The position numbers were made by a program, and so were the translations under genes. The notes beneath the pieces were generated by a model. The model saw only the letters and a program-made list of their open reading frames with translations, had not been told where the DNA came from and made no database searches. DNA of 64,000 nucleotides from Bradyrhizobium sp. LTSP849. Lineage in GTDB: Bacteria > Pseudomonadota > Alphaproteobacteria > Rhizobiales > Xanthobacteraceae. Positions 45,275 to 54,581 of this stretch are shown piece after piece. The stretch is from positions 248,001 through 312,000 of the forward strand of contig NZ_JYMR01000023.1 of the NCBI RefSeq assembly GCF_000938255.1, in the 5' to 3' direction. The first letter of the stretch is position 1; each line of letters opens with the position of its first letter.

Positions 45275-48151
45275 GTGATCGAGCCCTCGTTAGGAAATAG
45301 CCCCCGCGGCACCGGCATTAATCTTGATCTCGATGCCGTCACGTTCGGGCCGTTTTCGCTCCGGTCGCGCTTGCTCGAGAGGGACGGCGTGCCGGTCAAG
45401 CTGGGCAGCCGCGCGATGGATATCTTGCGCCTGCTTGTCAGCCGCGCCGGCGATGTCGTTCCGAAGAATGAGATCCTGGCTTACGCATGGTCGGGGCTCG
45501 CGGTTGAGGAGATCAGCCTGCGGGTCCATGTCGCCGAACTCCGGAAGGTCCTTGGCGACGGCAAGGACGGCGCCCGCTACATCACGAACATCCCGAGCCG
45601 GGGCTATTGCTTCGTCGCGCCGGTGGAGCCGGGCGAGCGCAGGTCAGCATCGAAGCCTGCGCCGCAGGCCGCCGCAAACATGGCGTCCCCGCAGTCCTTG
45701 CCGCATCGCCTGGATCGGATGATCGGGCGCGACGACGTCCTGCCCGAGCTGGCGGCGCGCCTGCTGAGCGAGCGCTTCGTCACGCTCAGAGGTCCCGGCG
45801 GCATCGGCAAGACCACCGTTGCGATCGCGCTGGCGCATGACATGTGCGAGACGTTCGACGGCGGCGTCCATTTTCTCGACCTCGGTCCGTTGAGGGATGC
45901 GGCGCTCGTTGTCAGCACGGTCGCGGCCGCCCTGGGCCTCGTCGTTCATCACGCCGATCCGACCGGCAGCATCGTCAGTTTCCTGCGCGGTCGCCGCCTG
46001 CTTCTCGTGCTCGACAGTTGCGAGCATGTGATCGACGAGGTCGCGCGCCTCGCAGAGACCATTCACCGCGAGGCCCCGGGCGTCAGCATCCTGGCGACCA
46101 GCCGCGAGTCGCTGCTGGTGGAGGGTGAACAGATCTTCGAGCTCGTTCCGTTGCCAGGTCCTCCGCAGGGAGCCGGTCTCAGTGCAAGCGAGGTGGTGGA
46201 CTATCCAGCCGCACGGCTGTTCATGGAGCGTGCCGCTGCGGCCGGTCACAGGGCCGACGTCACGGATGATGATGCGGAGGTCCTCGCAGAGATCTGCGGC
46301 AGGCTGGATGGCATCGCGCTGGCGATCGAGCTCGCCGCCGCCCGTGTCGGCGTCTACGGATTGCGGGAAATGGCTGCGCTGCTCGACAGCCGGCTGAAGC
46401 TCGAATGGCGCGGCCGGCGCACGGCGCCGCCGCGGCAACAGACGCTCGGTGCCACGCTTGACTGGAGCTTTGGCCTGATCGGGGAAGTCGAGCGGGTCGT
46501 CCTTCAACGTCTCGCTGTCTTCGCGGGTCCTTTTACGCTTCAAGGTGTGATCGCAGTCGCGGCCGAGGAGGGTGAGGCGATCGACGGCGTCGTGGACGCG
46601 CTGGAACAGTTGGTCGCCAAGTCGCTGGTGTCTGCGCGGCCGGACGCGGCCTCACGACGCTATCGCCTGCTTGACGCCACGCGCGCCTATGCGATGCAGA
46701 AGCTGACCGACGGTGGTGAGGCACACGCCGTCGCGCGCCGGCACGTCCGCTACGTCCGGCAAGCGCTCGAAGCGACCATGGCCGAATTGGGCCACGGCGA
46801 CCATGCCTCCCGATCGCAGGAGCGCGCAGGTCTGCTCGCCGATGCTCGCGCGGCGCTGGAGTGGGTCTATGCCAATGAGGACGGCGCCGAACTGCGTCTG
46901 CCGCTCGCGGGCGTGTGCGCGAGGCTCTTTGTCGAGCTCAACCTGCTCGGCGAGGCACGCCTCTGGTCCCAGCGCGCGCTCGCGATGCTTGACGACGCCA
47001 ACAGCGGTAGCAGATGGGAGCTCGAGCTCCAGTCGACGCTCGGCCATGCCTTCATGTTCACGGAACGCAACAGTGAGCAGGCTGAGAGCGCGCTGAGACG
47101 CGGCCTGGAGATCGCGGAGGCGCTGGACGACCAGGCCAACAAGTTCAGGCTGCTGTCGCGGCTGAACATGTTCTATCGGCGGACCGGCAACTATCGGCAT
47201 CTGCTGCCGATCGCACTCGAGGCCGAAAAGGTCGCGCGGGTGATCGGCGACACCGCGGGGATTGCCGGCGCAAAGGCGCTCGTCGGCGTGTCCTATCATC
47301 TCGTCGGCAACCAGACAGAGGCGCAAGCCCATCTGGACGAAGGCGTGCGCGATGATGCAGCTTTGCGCGGGACTGAGCCTAGTCATTTCGCCTATTCCCG
47401 GACGCCGCAGATTCCGCTGGCGCGAGTCCTGTGGTTGCGCGGCTTTCCCGACCGCGCCGTCGAATGTGTCCGGCCTCTCATCGGCACCGCTGCGCCGCGT
47501 GATGTCGTGATGCATTGTATTGCGTTATGCTGGTCGGCCTCGGTGTTTGGCTGGGTTGGCGACTGGGGCGCCGTCGAGGCGATGGCCGGTCGGCTTGCGA
47601 CGCATGCTGGCATGCATGGTTTGGCACCCTATGAAGCCGTCGCTGCCGGCTTTCGCGCCCAGACCATGATCGCCCGGGGAGACGTGAGGGGCGGGATCGA
47701 CCTGCTGCGGACCGCGTTGCCGCGCCTGCACGCAGATCGTTACGAGCTCTATGCGTCCGCCTTCATCGCGGAGCTGTCACAGGGGCTGGCAGCACTCGGA
47801 CAATTGCCGGAAGGACTCGCGGTCCTGCACGAGACGATCGCGCGCATCGCGCCTGAAGGCGGCGCCTTCGACATGCCGGAGCTCCTGCGCTTGCGCGGTG
47901 AGCTCGAGGCACGCGGCAACCACCTCGACGCGGCCGAAGCAAGCTTTGCTTCGGCGATCGCACTGGCCGAACAACAGGGGGCGTTATCCTGGCGATTACG
48001 GACCGAGCTGTCGCTTGCGCGGCTACAGCGCCGCCAAGGCCTCCGAAATCCGCTCGATGCTCTCGCCAAAACCTATGCTCGCTTCACCGAGGGATTTGAG
48101 ACAGCCGATCTGAAGGCGGCGCGGACGATGCTGGATGAAGGTTCTGGCTGA
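45275..48151 (+). CDS. Winged-helix / STAND ATPase / TPR transcriptional regulator 1
   Basis: 958 residues. An OmpR/PhoB-type DNA-binding domain (about 22-115: LGSRAMDILRLLVSRAGDVV, SLRVHVAELRKVLGD, YITNIPSRGYCFVAP) precedes a STAND/AAA-type ATPase with Walker A GPGGIGKT at 173-180 and Walker B RLLLVLDSCEHV near 241-252, plus an ATSRESL sensor segment. The C-terminal half (from about 540) is helical and TPR-like. Start is probably GTG 45275 but has no strong ribosome site, so it is uncertain. Such proteins combine AfsR/MalT-like switching with OmpR-type DNA binding, which often recognises direct repeats. Paralogue of the 57316-60153 product; both lie within the cluster of decamer repeats. Confidence 0.85.
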   Translation: MIEPSLGNSPRGTGINLDLDAVTFGPFSLRSRLLERDGVPVKLGSRAMDILRLLVSRAGDVVPKNEILAYAWSGLAVEEISLRVHVAELRKVLGDGKDGARYITNIPSRGYCFVAPVEPGERRSASKPAPQAAANMASPQSLPHRLDRMIGRDDVLPELAARLLSERFVTLRGPGGIGKTTVAIALAHDMCETFDGGVHFLDLGPLRDAALVVSTVAAALGLVVHHADPTGSIVSFLRGRRLLLVLDSCEHVIDEVARLAETIHREAPGVSILATSRESLLVEGEQIFELVPLPGPPQGAGLSASEVVDYPAARLFMERAAAAGHRADVTDDDAEVLAEICGRLDGIALAIELAAARVGVYGLREMAALLDSRLKLEWRGRRTAPPRQQTLGATLDWSFGLIGEVERVVLQRLAVFAGPFTLQGVIAVAAEEGEAIDGVVDALEQLVAKSLVSARPDAASRRYRLLDATRAYAMQKLTDGGEAHAVARRHVRYVRQALEATMAELGHGDHASRSQERAGLLADARAALEWVYANEDGAELRLPLAGVCARLFVELNLLGEARLWSQRALAMLDDANSGSRWELELQSTLGHAFMFTERNSEQAESALRRGLEIAEALDDQANKFRLLSRLNMFYRRTGNYRHLLPIALEAEKVARVIGDTAGIAGAKALVGVSYHLVGNQTEAQAHLDEGVRDDAALRGTEPSHFAYSRTPQIPLARVLWLRGFPDRAVECVRPLIGTAAPRDVVMHCIALCWSASVFGWVGDWGAVEAMAGRLATHAGMHGLAPYEAVAAGFRAQTMIARGDVRGGIDLLRTALPRLHADRYELYASAFIAELSQGLAALGQLPEGLAVLHETIARIAPEGGAFDMPELLRLRGELEARGNHLDAAEASFASAIALAEQQGALSWRLRTELSLARLQRRQGLRNPLDALAKTYARFTEGFETADLKAARTMLDEGSG

Positions 48152-48163
48152 ACGGACCAGGCC

Positions 48164-48883
48164 TCAGTCGAACCGGAAATCCGAGAGGTCGATCGATACC
48201 ATTGGCGTATCGAGCATCGGCGTCAGATCGTCGTCGCGGAGATAAATTCGTCGTCTCGTTGGGGTCGTGATCCCGTCGACGCTGACTGGATCGGATACAT
48301 ATTGCGTCGCCGGAAAGTTTCCGGCGATCTCCACCCGATAGTCATGCCGGCGGATCAGCATGTCGGGACCGAAATAGAAATCCTGCTCGCTGCTGTGGCT
48401 TGCGACGCCAGCCGGGAAGTTCGCGCGCAATCCGCGCCAGACCTCGGCGCCTTCGTGCCAGGGCGTAATCTCCCGCACGTCGAATCCGTCCGCGGCAAGC
48501 AAGAAGGGTGTGGTGAGGTAGGTCCACAGCGCGTAGCCGTTGAAATAGGCACGATGCAGCGGATCCCAATGCGTCCGCATGTCGTGCCGCGCGAACGATG
48601 CGCGCGGATTTTTTCGTTCGGCAACGATACGTCCGTCCGCGGCGACGATGGCGATCCGCTCGGGGCTGAATTCGGTGTGCTGGCCGGGCTTCCCGAATGG
48701 CTCGACCGACGCCCACTCACCATGAAGGTCGATCCGCATCGTTCGCGGGTCCTGGTCCTGATCGAGGCCCTTCAGCGCCCAGAGATCTCCCCCCGTCACG
48801 ATCGTGGCGGTGAGCCGCTTGTGGGCGTTCCATCGGCGTAAGCCGCCATGAGCCTCGATCGCACTTGCCAGCAAGGGGATCAT
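48164..48883 (-). CDS. Unrecognised 239-residue protein (HGG family copy 1)
   Basis: I do not recognise a named family. No signal peptide or membrane helix. The start follows the pattern IEAHGGLRRWNAHKRL, then GGDLWALKG, an acidic and tryptophan-containing middle (YFNGYALWTYLTTPFLLAADGFDVREITPW), a DFYFGPDMLIRRHDYRVEI strand pair, and a final SIDLSDFRFD. The layout, mostly beta with one N-terminal helix, could be a LolA-like or ligand-binding half-barrel, a guess only. ATG 48883 is chosen over GTG 48901 by homology with the 56490-57197 copy. Both copies have a decamer element less than 70 nt upstream. It converges with regulator 1 (12-nt gap). Confidence 0.75.
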   Translation of the reverse strand: MIPLLASAIEAHGGLRRWNAHKRLTATIVTGGDLWALKGLDQDQDPRTMRIDLHGEWASVEPFGKPGQHTEFSPERIAIVAADGRIVAERKNPRASFARHDMRTHWDPLHRAYFNGYALWTYLTTPFLLAADGFDVREITPWHEGAEVWRGLRANFPAGVASHSSEQDFYFGPDMLIRRHDYRVEIAGNFPATQYVSDPVSVDGITTPTRRRIYLRDDDLTPMLDTPMVSIDLSDFRFD

Positions 48884-48922
48884 CCGGCGGTAACCTCTCA
48901 CATGGGATCGTATTGCCCCATG

Positions 48923-48976
48923 GAGATAGACCCGAATGCAGGCGATCGCCCGTTAAGCGTTGTTAAGTGCCGTTGA
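48923..48976 (-). promoter_or_regulatory. Decamer-repeat operator/promoter B (toward HGG copy 1)
   Basis: Read on the minus strand, half-sites TCAAC, TTAAC and TTAAC begin at 48976, 48966 and 48956, with an exact 10-nt period; the last decamer is TTAACGGGCG. The hexamer TATCTC (48928-48923) follows after exactly 18 nt. The predicted transcription start is near 48916. It lies in the 148-nt gap between the peroxiredoxin stop and the HGG gene, so this gene has its own promoter besides any read-through. Confidence 0.6.
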
Positions 48977-49031
48977 GGCTGCCGTCCCGTCCGTGGAATC
49001 CCGGGTCAGTTGCTAGTGCTGGGGTGCGACG

Positions 49032-49628
49032 CTAATCCTGCTCGCCGATGGTCTGAGCGTAGGTTTTGCCGTAGGGATAGAAGCGCTCCTTGTGCCCCTC
49101 CTGCCAGGCGGCCCGCAGTTCTGGCGTTGTGATGTCCCAATCCAATCGGCATTTCTTGCTGACGGCTCGCAGGTCCTGGCGGAGCTCTTCGATGGTGGGG
49201 CGCCCAAAGAACCAGTAGCCATTGTAGATCTTGTGAATGACAAGGCCGGGCTCCAGCACGATGACATGCGGAATCATTGGATTGTGAAGCGGATCGGTAT
49301 ATTCGGCGATGTCGAGATCCTTCTGAACGATGCGCCGTGAATCGGACAGAAACGGCCAGTGGGCTCCGACGCCGCTGCGATATTCATTGGTCTGCGTGAT
49401 GTTGTCGGTCGTGATCGTGACCAGCCGGCAATAGCCCACCTCCATCTCACGATGGAGTTGCAGCAACGCTTCCGCCTGGCGGCGATCCTTTGGACAGAAG
49501 CCGCCGCGGCCGAGCACGACCACCATCGGATCCTGTCCCTGCAAATCGGAGAGTTTCCGGTGCTTCCCGGTGTGGTCGCTCAACTCGTAATCCGGGAAAA
49601 CAGCGCCCTGAATGATGTCGGATCGCAT
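49032..49628 (-). CDS. Peroxiredoxin-like (AhpC/TSA/redoxin) protein
   Basis: 198 residues, thioredoxin fold: GAVFPDYELSDHTGKHRKLSDL, then the catalytic-type loop VVVLGRGGFCPKDRRQ with Cys45 as the candidate peroxidatic cysteine, and LSDSRRIVQKDLDIAEYTD in the second half. A further cysteine near residue 158 (KKCRLDW) might resolve it. Cytoplasmic. Expected to reduce hydroperoxides or act as a thiol oxidoreductase. GGAGGAG lies 5 nt before the ATG. Last gene of the long minus-strand operon beginning with the DJ-1 gene. Confidence 0.8.
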   Translation of the reverse strand: MRSDIIQGAVFPDYELSDHTGKHRKLSDLQGQDPMVVVLGRGGFCPKDRRQAEALLQLHREMEVGYCRLVTITTDNITQTNEYRSGVGAHWPFLSDSRRIVQKDLDIAEYTDPLHNPMIPHVIVLEPGLVIHKIYNGYWFFGRPTIEELRQDLRAVSKKCRLDWDITTPELRAAWQEGHKERFYPYGKTYAQTIGEQD

Positions 49629-49669
49629 TTGAACTCCTCCATGGTTTGGCGCAGCCGGTCCTCTGATCG

Positions 49670-51430
49670 TCAGAGATCGATGACGACGTCGCTCTCGGGG
49701 TGGGCGCAGCAGATCAGCACATTACCCTGCGTCGGTGCGTCGACCGGGTCCGGCCGATAGCCCACTGTCCCTGCCACGAGTCCGGTCTCACAGGTGTGGC
49801 ACACGCCTGCGCGGCATGACCACCGTACCGGTACGTCGCAAGCCTCGGCGAGCTCGAGCAGCGTCTTGAACGATGAGCCCCAGCGGACATTGAGACCCGT
49901 ACGCGCAAACGAGATCATCGGTCCGGAAGCGGCAGGCCCTGTCGGCAAATGTGGCGGTTTCCGCGGCGAGGCAGCAATCCCCGGTGTGATGGATGGGCCG
50001 GCCCCGAACAGTTCGGTGTGGATGTGATCCGGCGCGATACCGAGCGCCGCGAGGCCGGCGGTCATGTCACTCATGAAGCCTGAGGGTCCGCAAATGTAGA
50101 AATCACCATTGCGCGGGACGTTGAGAGTCTGGAGTGCTTGCACGTCCAGATGCCCGGTGGCGTCGAAATCCGCATTGGGGCGATCCTCCGGATCCGGCGC
50201 GCTGTAGCAAATGTAGCTGTGGCGGTGGGGCAGGGCCTCGAGCAACTCGCGCGCCTCGCCAACGAACGGATGCTCACGGCCGTTACGAGTCCCGTGCAAC
50301 CACCAGACCTCTCGCACGGACCGTTCGGTCGCCAATGCGTGAAGCATCGCGAGCACCGGCGTCACGCCGATTCCGGCACTCAGGAGCACAACAGGCGTAT
50401 GGCCCGGCCGCAGGGTGAAACTGCCGCGCGCCGCGCTTGCCTGCACGACGTCGCCAAGCTGCATCTCTTCGTCGACATAGGCGCTAGCCGCGCCGTGCGG
50501 CTCCCGCTTGACACTCACGCGGTAAGAAGCGGCGTTGGGCTGCCCCGAAAGCGAATAACTTCGCATCAGTGCAGCCGCGGATGCCGATCCAAGCCGCAAC
50601 ACGACGAACTGTCCGGGGAGGGCAACAGCGACAGGCTGTCCATCGGTGGGCTCGAGCACCAGCGAAGTCACGTTGCCACTTTCGCGCACCTTGCGCGATA
50701 CCCGAAACGGGCGGAATCCCGGCCACGCCGGAGGCGGGCCGGATTCGGACGTGAGCCCGGCATTTCCCGTTACCACGCCGCCCTTGCGCTCTTGCGCAAG
50801 CAGGGCCTCGAACGAGTGACGCCAGCCGGGGCTCAGCGCAGGGATGCGCAGGGCCCGCGCAAGCTGATCACGGGGATGACCCGGCATGTAAAGCAGCGCA
50901 TCGATCTCGCGGACGCTCATGCGTTCGGGACCGGAGGCGACCTGCCTGATCTCGTCTCCGGCCTCCACTTCGCCTTCCTCCACCACGCGAAAATAGAAAC
51001 CCGGTCTGCCATGCTTGACCAACAGTGCGGCCAATTCCGGCTCGTTTATGCGGATGCCCGCCCGGTAACAGGTGACGCGCGGCTGCGTCACCTCGAACAA
51101 GGCGGCGCCGATCCGGTAGCGGTCTCCAATGCAGACGTCTGCGTCCGATAAGCCGTCGACGGTGAAATTCTCGCCGAACTGTCCGTAGGCAAAGTCGGAT
51201 CGGCCCAGCTCACCCTGCCAGTAGTGATAGGAATCAGACTGATACACCAGGACGGCTCGGTGTTCGCCGCCATGGCCCGCCAAATCTCCTTGCCCGTCGC
51301 CGTCGATGTTGAGACGCCGCGCCATGCGCCGCCCCTTCACCGGCGCCTTCCAGATGCCGGTGTGCACCGTCTTGCCCTGCCATGCGATGTCGCGCGGCAG
51401 GCCGACATTGACTGAAAGCAGGCGTCCCAT
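49670..51430 (-). CDS. MOSC - ferredoxin reductase - 2Fe-2S ferredoxin fusion
   Basis: 586 residues in three parts: a YiiM-type MOSC domain (about 1-215, with the molybdenum-cofactor cysteine in RVTCYRAG), an FAD/NAD ferredoxin reductase module (about 235-470: MRSYSLSG for FAD, PVVLLSAGIGVTPVLAML for NAD, FYICGPSGFM), and a plant-type 2Fe-2S domain (cysteines in CRAGVCHTC and the distal LICCAHP). The chain therefore holds its own electron supply for a Moco site, and could reduce N-hydroxylated compounds as YiiM and mARC proteins do. ATG 51430 preferred over GTG 51433. It starts 15 nt after the upstream hydrolase gene. Confidence 0.87.
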   Translation of the reverse strand: MGRLLSVNVGLPRDIAWQGKTVHTGIWKAPVKGRRMARRLNIDGDGQGDLAGHGGEHRAVLVYQSDSYHYWQGELGRSDFAYGQFGENFTVDGLSDADVCIGDRYRIGAALFEVTQPRVTCYRAGIRINEPELAALLVKHGRPGFYFRVVEEGEVEAGDEIRQVASGPERMSVREIDALLYMPGHPRDQLARALRIPALSPGWRHSFEALLAQERKGGVVTGNAGLTSESGPPPAWPGFRPFRVSRKVRESGNVTSLVLEPTDGQPVAVALPGQFVVLRLGSASAAALMRSYSLSGQPNAASYRVSVKREPHGAASAYVDEEMQLGDVVQASAARGSFTLRPGHTPVVLLSAGIGVTPVLAMLHALATERSVREVWWLHGTRNGREHPFVGEARELLEALPHRHSYICYSAPDPEDRPNADFDATGHLDVQALQTLNVPRNGDFYICGPSGFMSDMTAGLAALGIAPDHIHTELFGAGPSITPGIAASPRKPPHLPTGPAASGPMISFARTGLNVRWGSSFKTLLELAEACDVPVRWSCRAGVCHTCETGLVAGTVGYRPDPVDAPTQGNVLICCAHPESDVVIDL

Positions 51431-51445
51431 CACCTTATTCTCCGA

Positions 51446-52501
51446 TCAAACGTCGGCGGCCACGTCGATAACGGCATCGGCAAACGCTTTCGGCGCTTCC
51501 TGCGGCAGATTGTGGCCGATGCCGCCCTTAATGGTCCGATGCGAATATTTGCCCGAGAACATCTTCGCGTACGCGGATGGCTCGGGATGCGGAGCCCCGT
51601 TGGCGTCGCCCTCCATGGTAATCGTGGGCACGTTGATGACGGGCGCCTGGGCAAGCCGCTTCTCGTAGTCATCGTATTTCGCTTCGCCTTCGGCGAGACC
51701 GAGGCGCCAACGGTAATTGTGGATCACCACCGCGACGTGGTCCGGATTGTCAAAAGCCTTGGCGCTGCGGTCGAATGTGGCATCGTCGAAGTGCCATTGC
51801 GGGGAGGCGAGCTGCCAGATCAGCTTCGAGAACTCCTTCCGGTACTTATCGTACCCCTCGCGGCCGCGCTCTGTCGCGAAGTAGAACTGATACCACCATT
51901 GGAGCTCGGCCTTCGGCGGCAACGGCATTTTGCCGGCCTGCTGGCTGCCGATGAGATAGCCGCTCACCGAGACCATCGCCTTGCAGCGCTCTGGCCACAG
52001 CGCCGCGATGATATTGGCGGTTCGTGCGCCCCAGTCGAACCCCGCGATGGTCGCCTTCTCGATCTTGAGGGCATCCATCAACGCGATGATGTCGGTCGCA
52101 ATCGCCGACGGCTGTCCATTGCGAACTGCGGTGTCGGAAAGGAAACGCGTCGTCCCGTAGCCGCGCAAATAGGGCACGATCACGCGATAGCCGGCCGCGG
52201 CGAGCATGGGCGCGACATCCACGAAAGCGTAGATGTCATAAGGCCAGCCGTGCAGCAGGATCACCGGCGGGCCGCCGGCTGGCCCCGCTTCGGCGTAGCC
52301 GACATTGAGGAGGCCAGTATCGATCTGCTTCAGCGACGCAAACGATGTGTTGGTCCCCGGCTTGACAGCAGTTGCGCCGGCCTTGATCGGCTTGGCGGTC
52401 TCCGCCGTGGCCGTCGTGCTCAGCGAGAGCTGTGCGGCTGCAAGCGTCATGGCGGCGCTGCCGAAAAAGCGGCGGCGATCACGATTGATTTCGTCGGACA
52501 T
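51446..52501 (-). CDS. Alpha/beta hydrolase, Tat-exported (epoxide hydrolase-like)
   Basis: 351 residues. The Tat signal NRDRRRFFGSAAMTLAAAQ suggests periplasmic export. The alpha/beta-hydrolase fold has an oxyanion loop HGWP at 84-87, nucleophile Asp156 in AGFDWGARTA, and a catalytic His in GGIGHNLPQE near the C terminus. An aspartate nucleophile points to epoxide hydrolase or dehalogenase chemistry rather than esterase chemistry. It lies 27 nt below the next hydrolase gene in a common operon; the substrate is unknown. Confidence 0.83.
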   Translation of the reverse strand: MSDEINRDRRRFFGSAAMTLAAAQLSLSTTATAETAKPIKAGATAVKPGTNTSFASLKQIDTGLLNVGYAEAGPAGGPPVILLHGWPYDIYAFVDVAPMLAAAGYRVIVPYLRGYGTTRFLSDTAVRNGQPSAIATDIIALMDALKIEKATIAGFDWGARTANIIAALWPERCKAMVSVSGYLIGSQQAGKMPLPPKAELQWWYQFYFATERGREGYDKYRKEFSKLIWQLASPQWHFDDATFDRSAKAFDNPDHVAVVIHNYRWRLGLAEGEAKYDDYEKRLAQAPVINVPTITMEGDANGAPHPEPSAYAKMFSGKYSHRTIKGGIGHNLPQEAPKAFADAVIDVAADV

Positions 52502-52528
52502 GCGTCTCTCCTGTTGTCGTGTGTCGAA

Positions 52529-53485
52529 TTAGCCCTTGTGCCCATCCAGGCGTGCAAGGAAGTCGCGGACGAGCGGCGCGATTTCGTCGGTCGCTTCATC
52601 CAGCGCGAAATGGCCGGCTTCGAGGATATGGACCTCGGCATCCGGCACGTCGTCGCGATAGGCCGTGGCGCCGGCGACGGTGAAGGACGGATCGTATTTG
52701 CCCCAGACGACCAGCGTCGGCGGTCGAGTCTTGCGCAGCCAATCCTGCCACTTCGGATAGGAGGCGACGTTGGTGCGGTAATCCAGAAACAGCGTGGTCT
52801 GAATCTCCGGCTGGCCTGGACGTGTCAGAAACGCGTATTCGTCGGTCCATGTATCGGGATCGCAACGCTCCGGATGGGGGCTTGCGCCGAGGTGCCGCTG
52901 CCGTGTTGCCTCGAGAGAAGTGAAGTTGGCCTTGAGCGCCTCGAGCTCGTGGGCCGGATCGGCCCAGTACTTCTTCCGCGCGCTCCACAGCGGGCTGAGG
53001 CCCTGTTCATGCGACACGGCGTTCTGGATGATGATGGCCCGGACCCGTTCCGGATGGGACAGCGCCATCCGGAAACCGATGGGTCCACCATAGTCCTGCA
53101 TGAACAGAACGTAGTCGTTGAGGCCGAGCTTTGTCGTGAGCTCACCGATCACGTTGGCGAGATTGTCGAAGGTGTAGTTGAAGTCCGACGGTGGCGGTGC
53201 GCTGCTGTTGCCGAAGCCGGGGTAATCGGGCGCGATGAGATGATATTTGTCTGCAAGGAGCGGCAGCAACGGCTCCCACATTCGTGACGAGGATGGAAAG
53301 CCGTGAAGCAGCAGCACGGTCGGAGCATCGACCGGCCCGGCCTCGCGGTAGAAGATCTTGAGGCCCTGGATGTCGACCGTGTGATAGCTGATTGAACGTC
53401 TGCTGGACTGCAGATCCTGGGCGGATGCAGGAAGCGCCATACCCACCATGGCTGCCGAGAGAGTAAGTAAGGTTGGCATATTCAT
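52529..53485 (-). CDS. Alpha/beta hydrolase with signal peptide (dehalogenase/epoxide hydrolase-like)
   Basis: 318 residues with a Sec signal (MNMPTLLTLSAAMVGMALPASAQ). The oxyanion loop is LLLHGFPSSSRMW, the nucleophile Asp is in LFMQDYGGPIGFRMA, VVWGKYDPSF gives the acid and LEAGHFALDE the catalytic His. The Asp nucleophile and HGFPSSS loop place it with haloalkane dehalogenase and epoxide hydrolase relatives. Like its downstream neighbour it is exported, so two Asp-type hydrolases would act outside the cytoplasm. 47 nt downstream of the HbpS-VOC fusion gene. Confidence 0.83.
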   Translation of the reverse strand: MNMPTLLTLSAAMVGMALPASAQDLQSSRRSISYHTVDIQGLKIFYREAGPVDAPTVLLLHGFPSSSRMWEPLLPLLADKYHLIAPDYPGFGNSSAPPPSDFNYTFDNLANVIGELTTKLGLNDYVLFMQDYGGPIGFRMALSHPERVRAIIIQNAVSHEQGLSPLWSARKKYWADPAHELEALKANFTSLEATRQRHLGASPHPERCDPDTWTDEYAFLTRPGQPEIQTTLFLDYRTNVASYPKWQDWLRKTRPPTLVVWGKYDPSFTVAGATAYRDDVPDAEVHILEAGHFALDEATDEIAPLVRDFLARLDGHKG

Positions 53486-53532
53486 GGCGCCGCGCCTTTC
53501 GTGTTTGGAGAGATGGGCCGCGGACAGCTGCG

Positions 53533-54522
53533 TTAGCCGGCCGCCACCATAATGGAATTGAGATTGAGGCCGCCGCTCACTTTTTCGCCGGCCCCATCAC
53601 GAGTACGCTGGCCAGCTTCCGCGCGACGGACGACGTCCGTCAGTTCCGGCGTAAAGCTCTCGTCGCCGTCCTCGATATGCCCGGTCAACCGTGCGGTGAT
53701 CTCCTGGAACACCCAGCTATTCCCGTCGGGATCGCTGAATGTCGCGTAGGAGGCATAGCTCTTGCGCTGCGGGTTGGATCCTGCGGCGAGCGCGCCGGAT
53801 CCGGCATGGTGAAAGATGCCGCCGCTATCGTGGAAAGCATCGCTCACGGCGATACCGCGGCGATCGAGCTCATTGCGCGCGGTCATGATGTCGGAAACGA
53901 TCAGGTGGAGTCCCTGCACCGAGCCCGGCAAAGCCGTCGTCACGTTCTTGCCGAAGATGATCGAACACCCGGAGCCCGGCGGCGTGAACTGGATCACGCG
54001 GTAATCGTCGCCCGAATAGTCGAGATCGAGCCGCCAACCCAGATCGTCATAGAAGCGCTTGGCGCGATCGGCGTCGGCGACGGGTAGGACGATGACCTCG
54101 ATATTCATCTTGACGGTGTCCGAGGCGGCCGGCTCGCGGAGTCCCGCCTCAAGGATCTCGACATCCTGATCGACCGTGCCGCCGCTGATGCCGACGCCTG
54201 CAACCAGCTGGCCGTCGATTTTCAGCGGCGCACCGCCGCCCATGGAGCAGAACCGTCCGCCGGCGACACCCATCAGCGGAAACAGCGCCTGTCCCGGCTG
54301 CACCAATGGAGACAGATCTGCCGTACGAAGTCCGACCAGCGCGGACGTGTAGGCCTTTCGCTCCGACAGCTCGAGCGAGAAGGTTGGCGCGCCGTTCATC
54401 CGATGCTTGAGAATGATGTTGCCGTGAATATCGATGATGCAAACAGCCATCGGGACCTTGGCTTGTGCCGCCTGTGCTTCAATGCGATCTGCGATCGTCT
54501 TCGTATATGTAAGCAAGTCCAT
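53533..54522 (-). CDS. HbpS/GlcG-like domain fused to VOC (glyoxalase) domain
   Basis: 329 residues. The N-terminal half (about 1-140) is HbpS/GlcG-like: MAVCIIDIHGNIILKHRMNG, ERKAYTSALVGLRTADLS, GGGAPLKIDGQLVAGVGISGG. The C-terminal half (from about 143) is a VOC domain, EVIVLPVADADRAKRFYDDLGWRL, closely similar to the stand-alone VOC protein at 61283 (same RVIQFTPPGSxCSxIFGKNVT segment). No signal peptide. HbpS-like domains bind haem or cofactors and VOC domains bind metals for reactions on small electrophiles; the fusion is unusual. The Met at 54522 aligns with the HbpS start; an upstream Met at 54567 is less likely. Confidence 0.82.
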   Translation of the reverse strand: MDLLTYTKTIADRIEAQAAQAKVPMAVCIIDIHGNIILKHRMNGAPTFSLELSERKAYTSALVGLRTADLSPLVQPGQALFPLMGVAGGRFCSMGGGAPLKIDGQLVAGVGISGGTVDQDVEILEAGLREPAASDTVKMNIEVIVLPVADADRAKRFYDDLGWRLDLDYSGDDYRVIQFTPPGSGCSIIFGKNVTTALPGSVQGLHLIVSDIMTARNELDRRGIAVSDAFHDSGGIFHHAGSGALAAGSNPQRKSYASYATFSDPDGNSWVFQEITARLTGHIEDGDESFTPELTDVVRRAEAGQRTRDGAGEKVSGGLNLNSIMVAAG

Positions 54523-54581
54523 GACGTGTGTCCTCTTTGTCGGGTGTTGTGGAATTTCGGCGTGCATAGCTTTTGAGCGCG

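Noticed and set aside
45285..45293. A CTCGTTAG copy just inside the regulator 1 coding region
   Set aside because: Single half-site with no 10-nt periodic partners and no phased hexamer; chance match.
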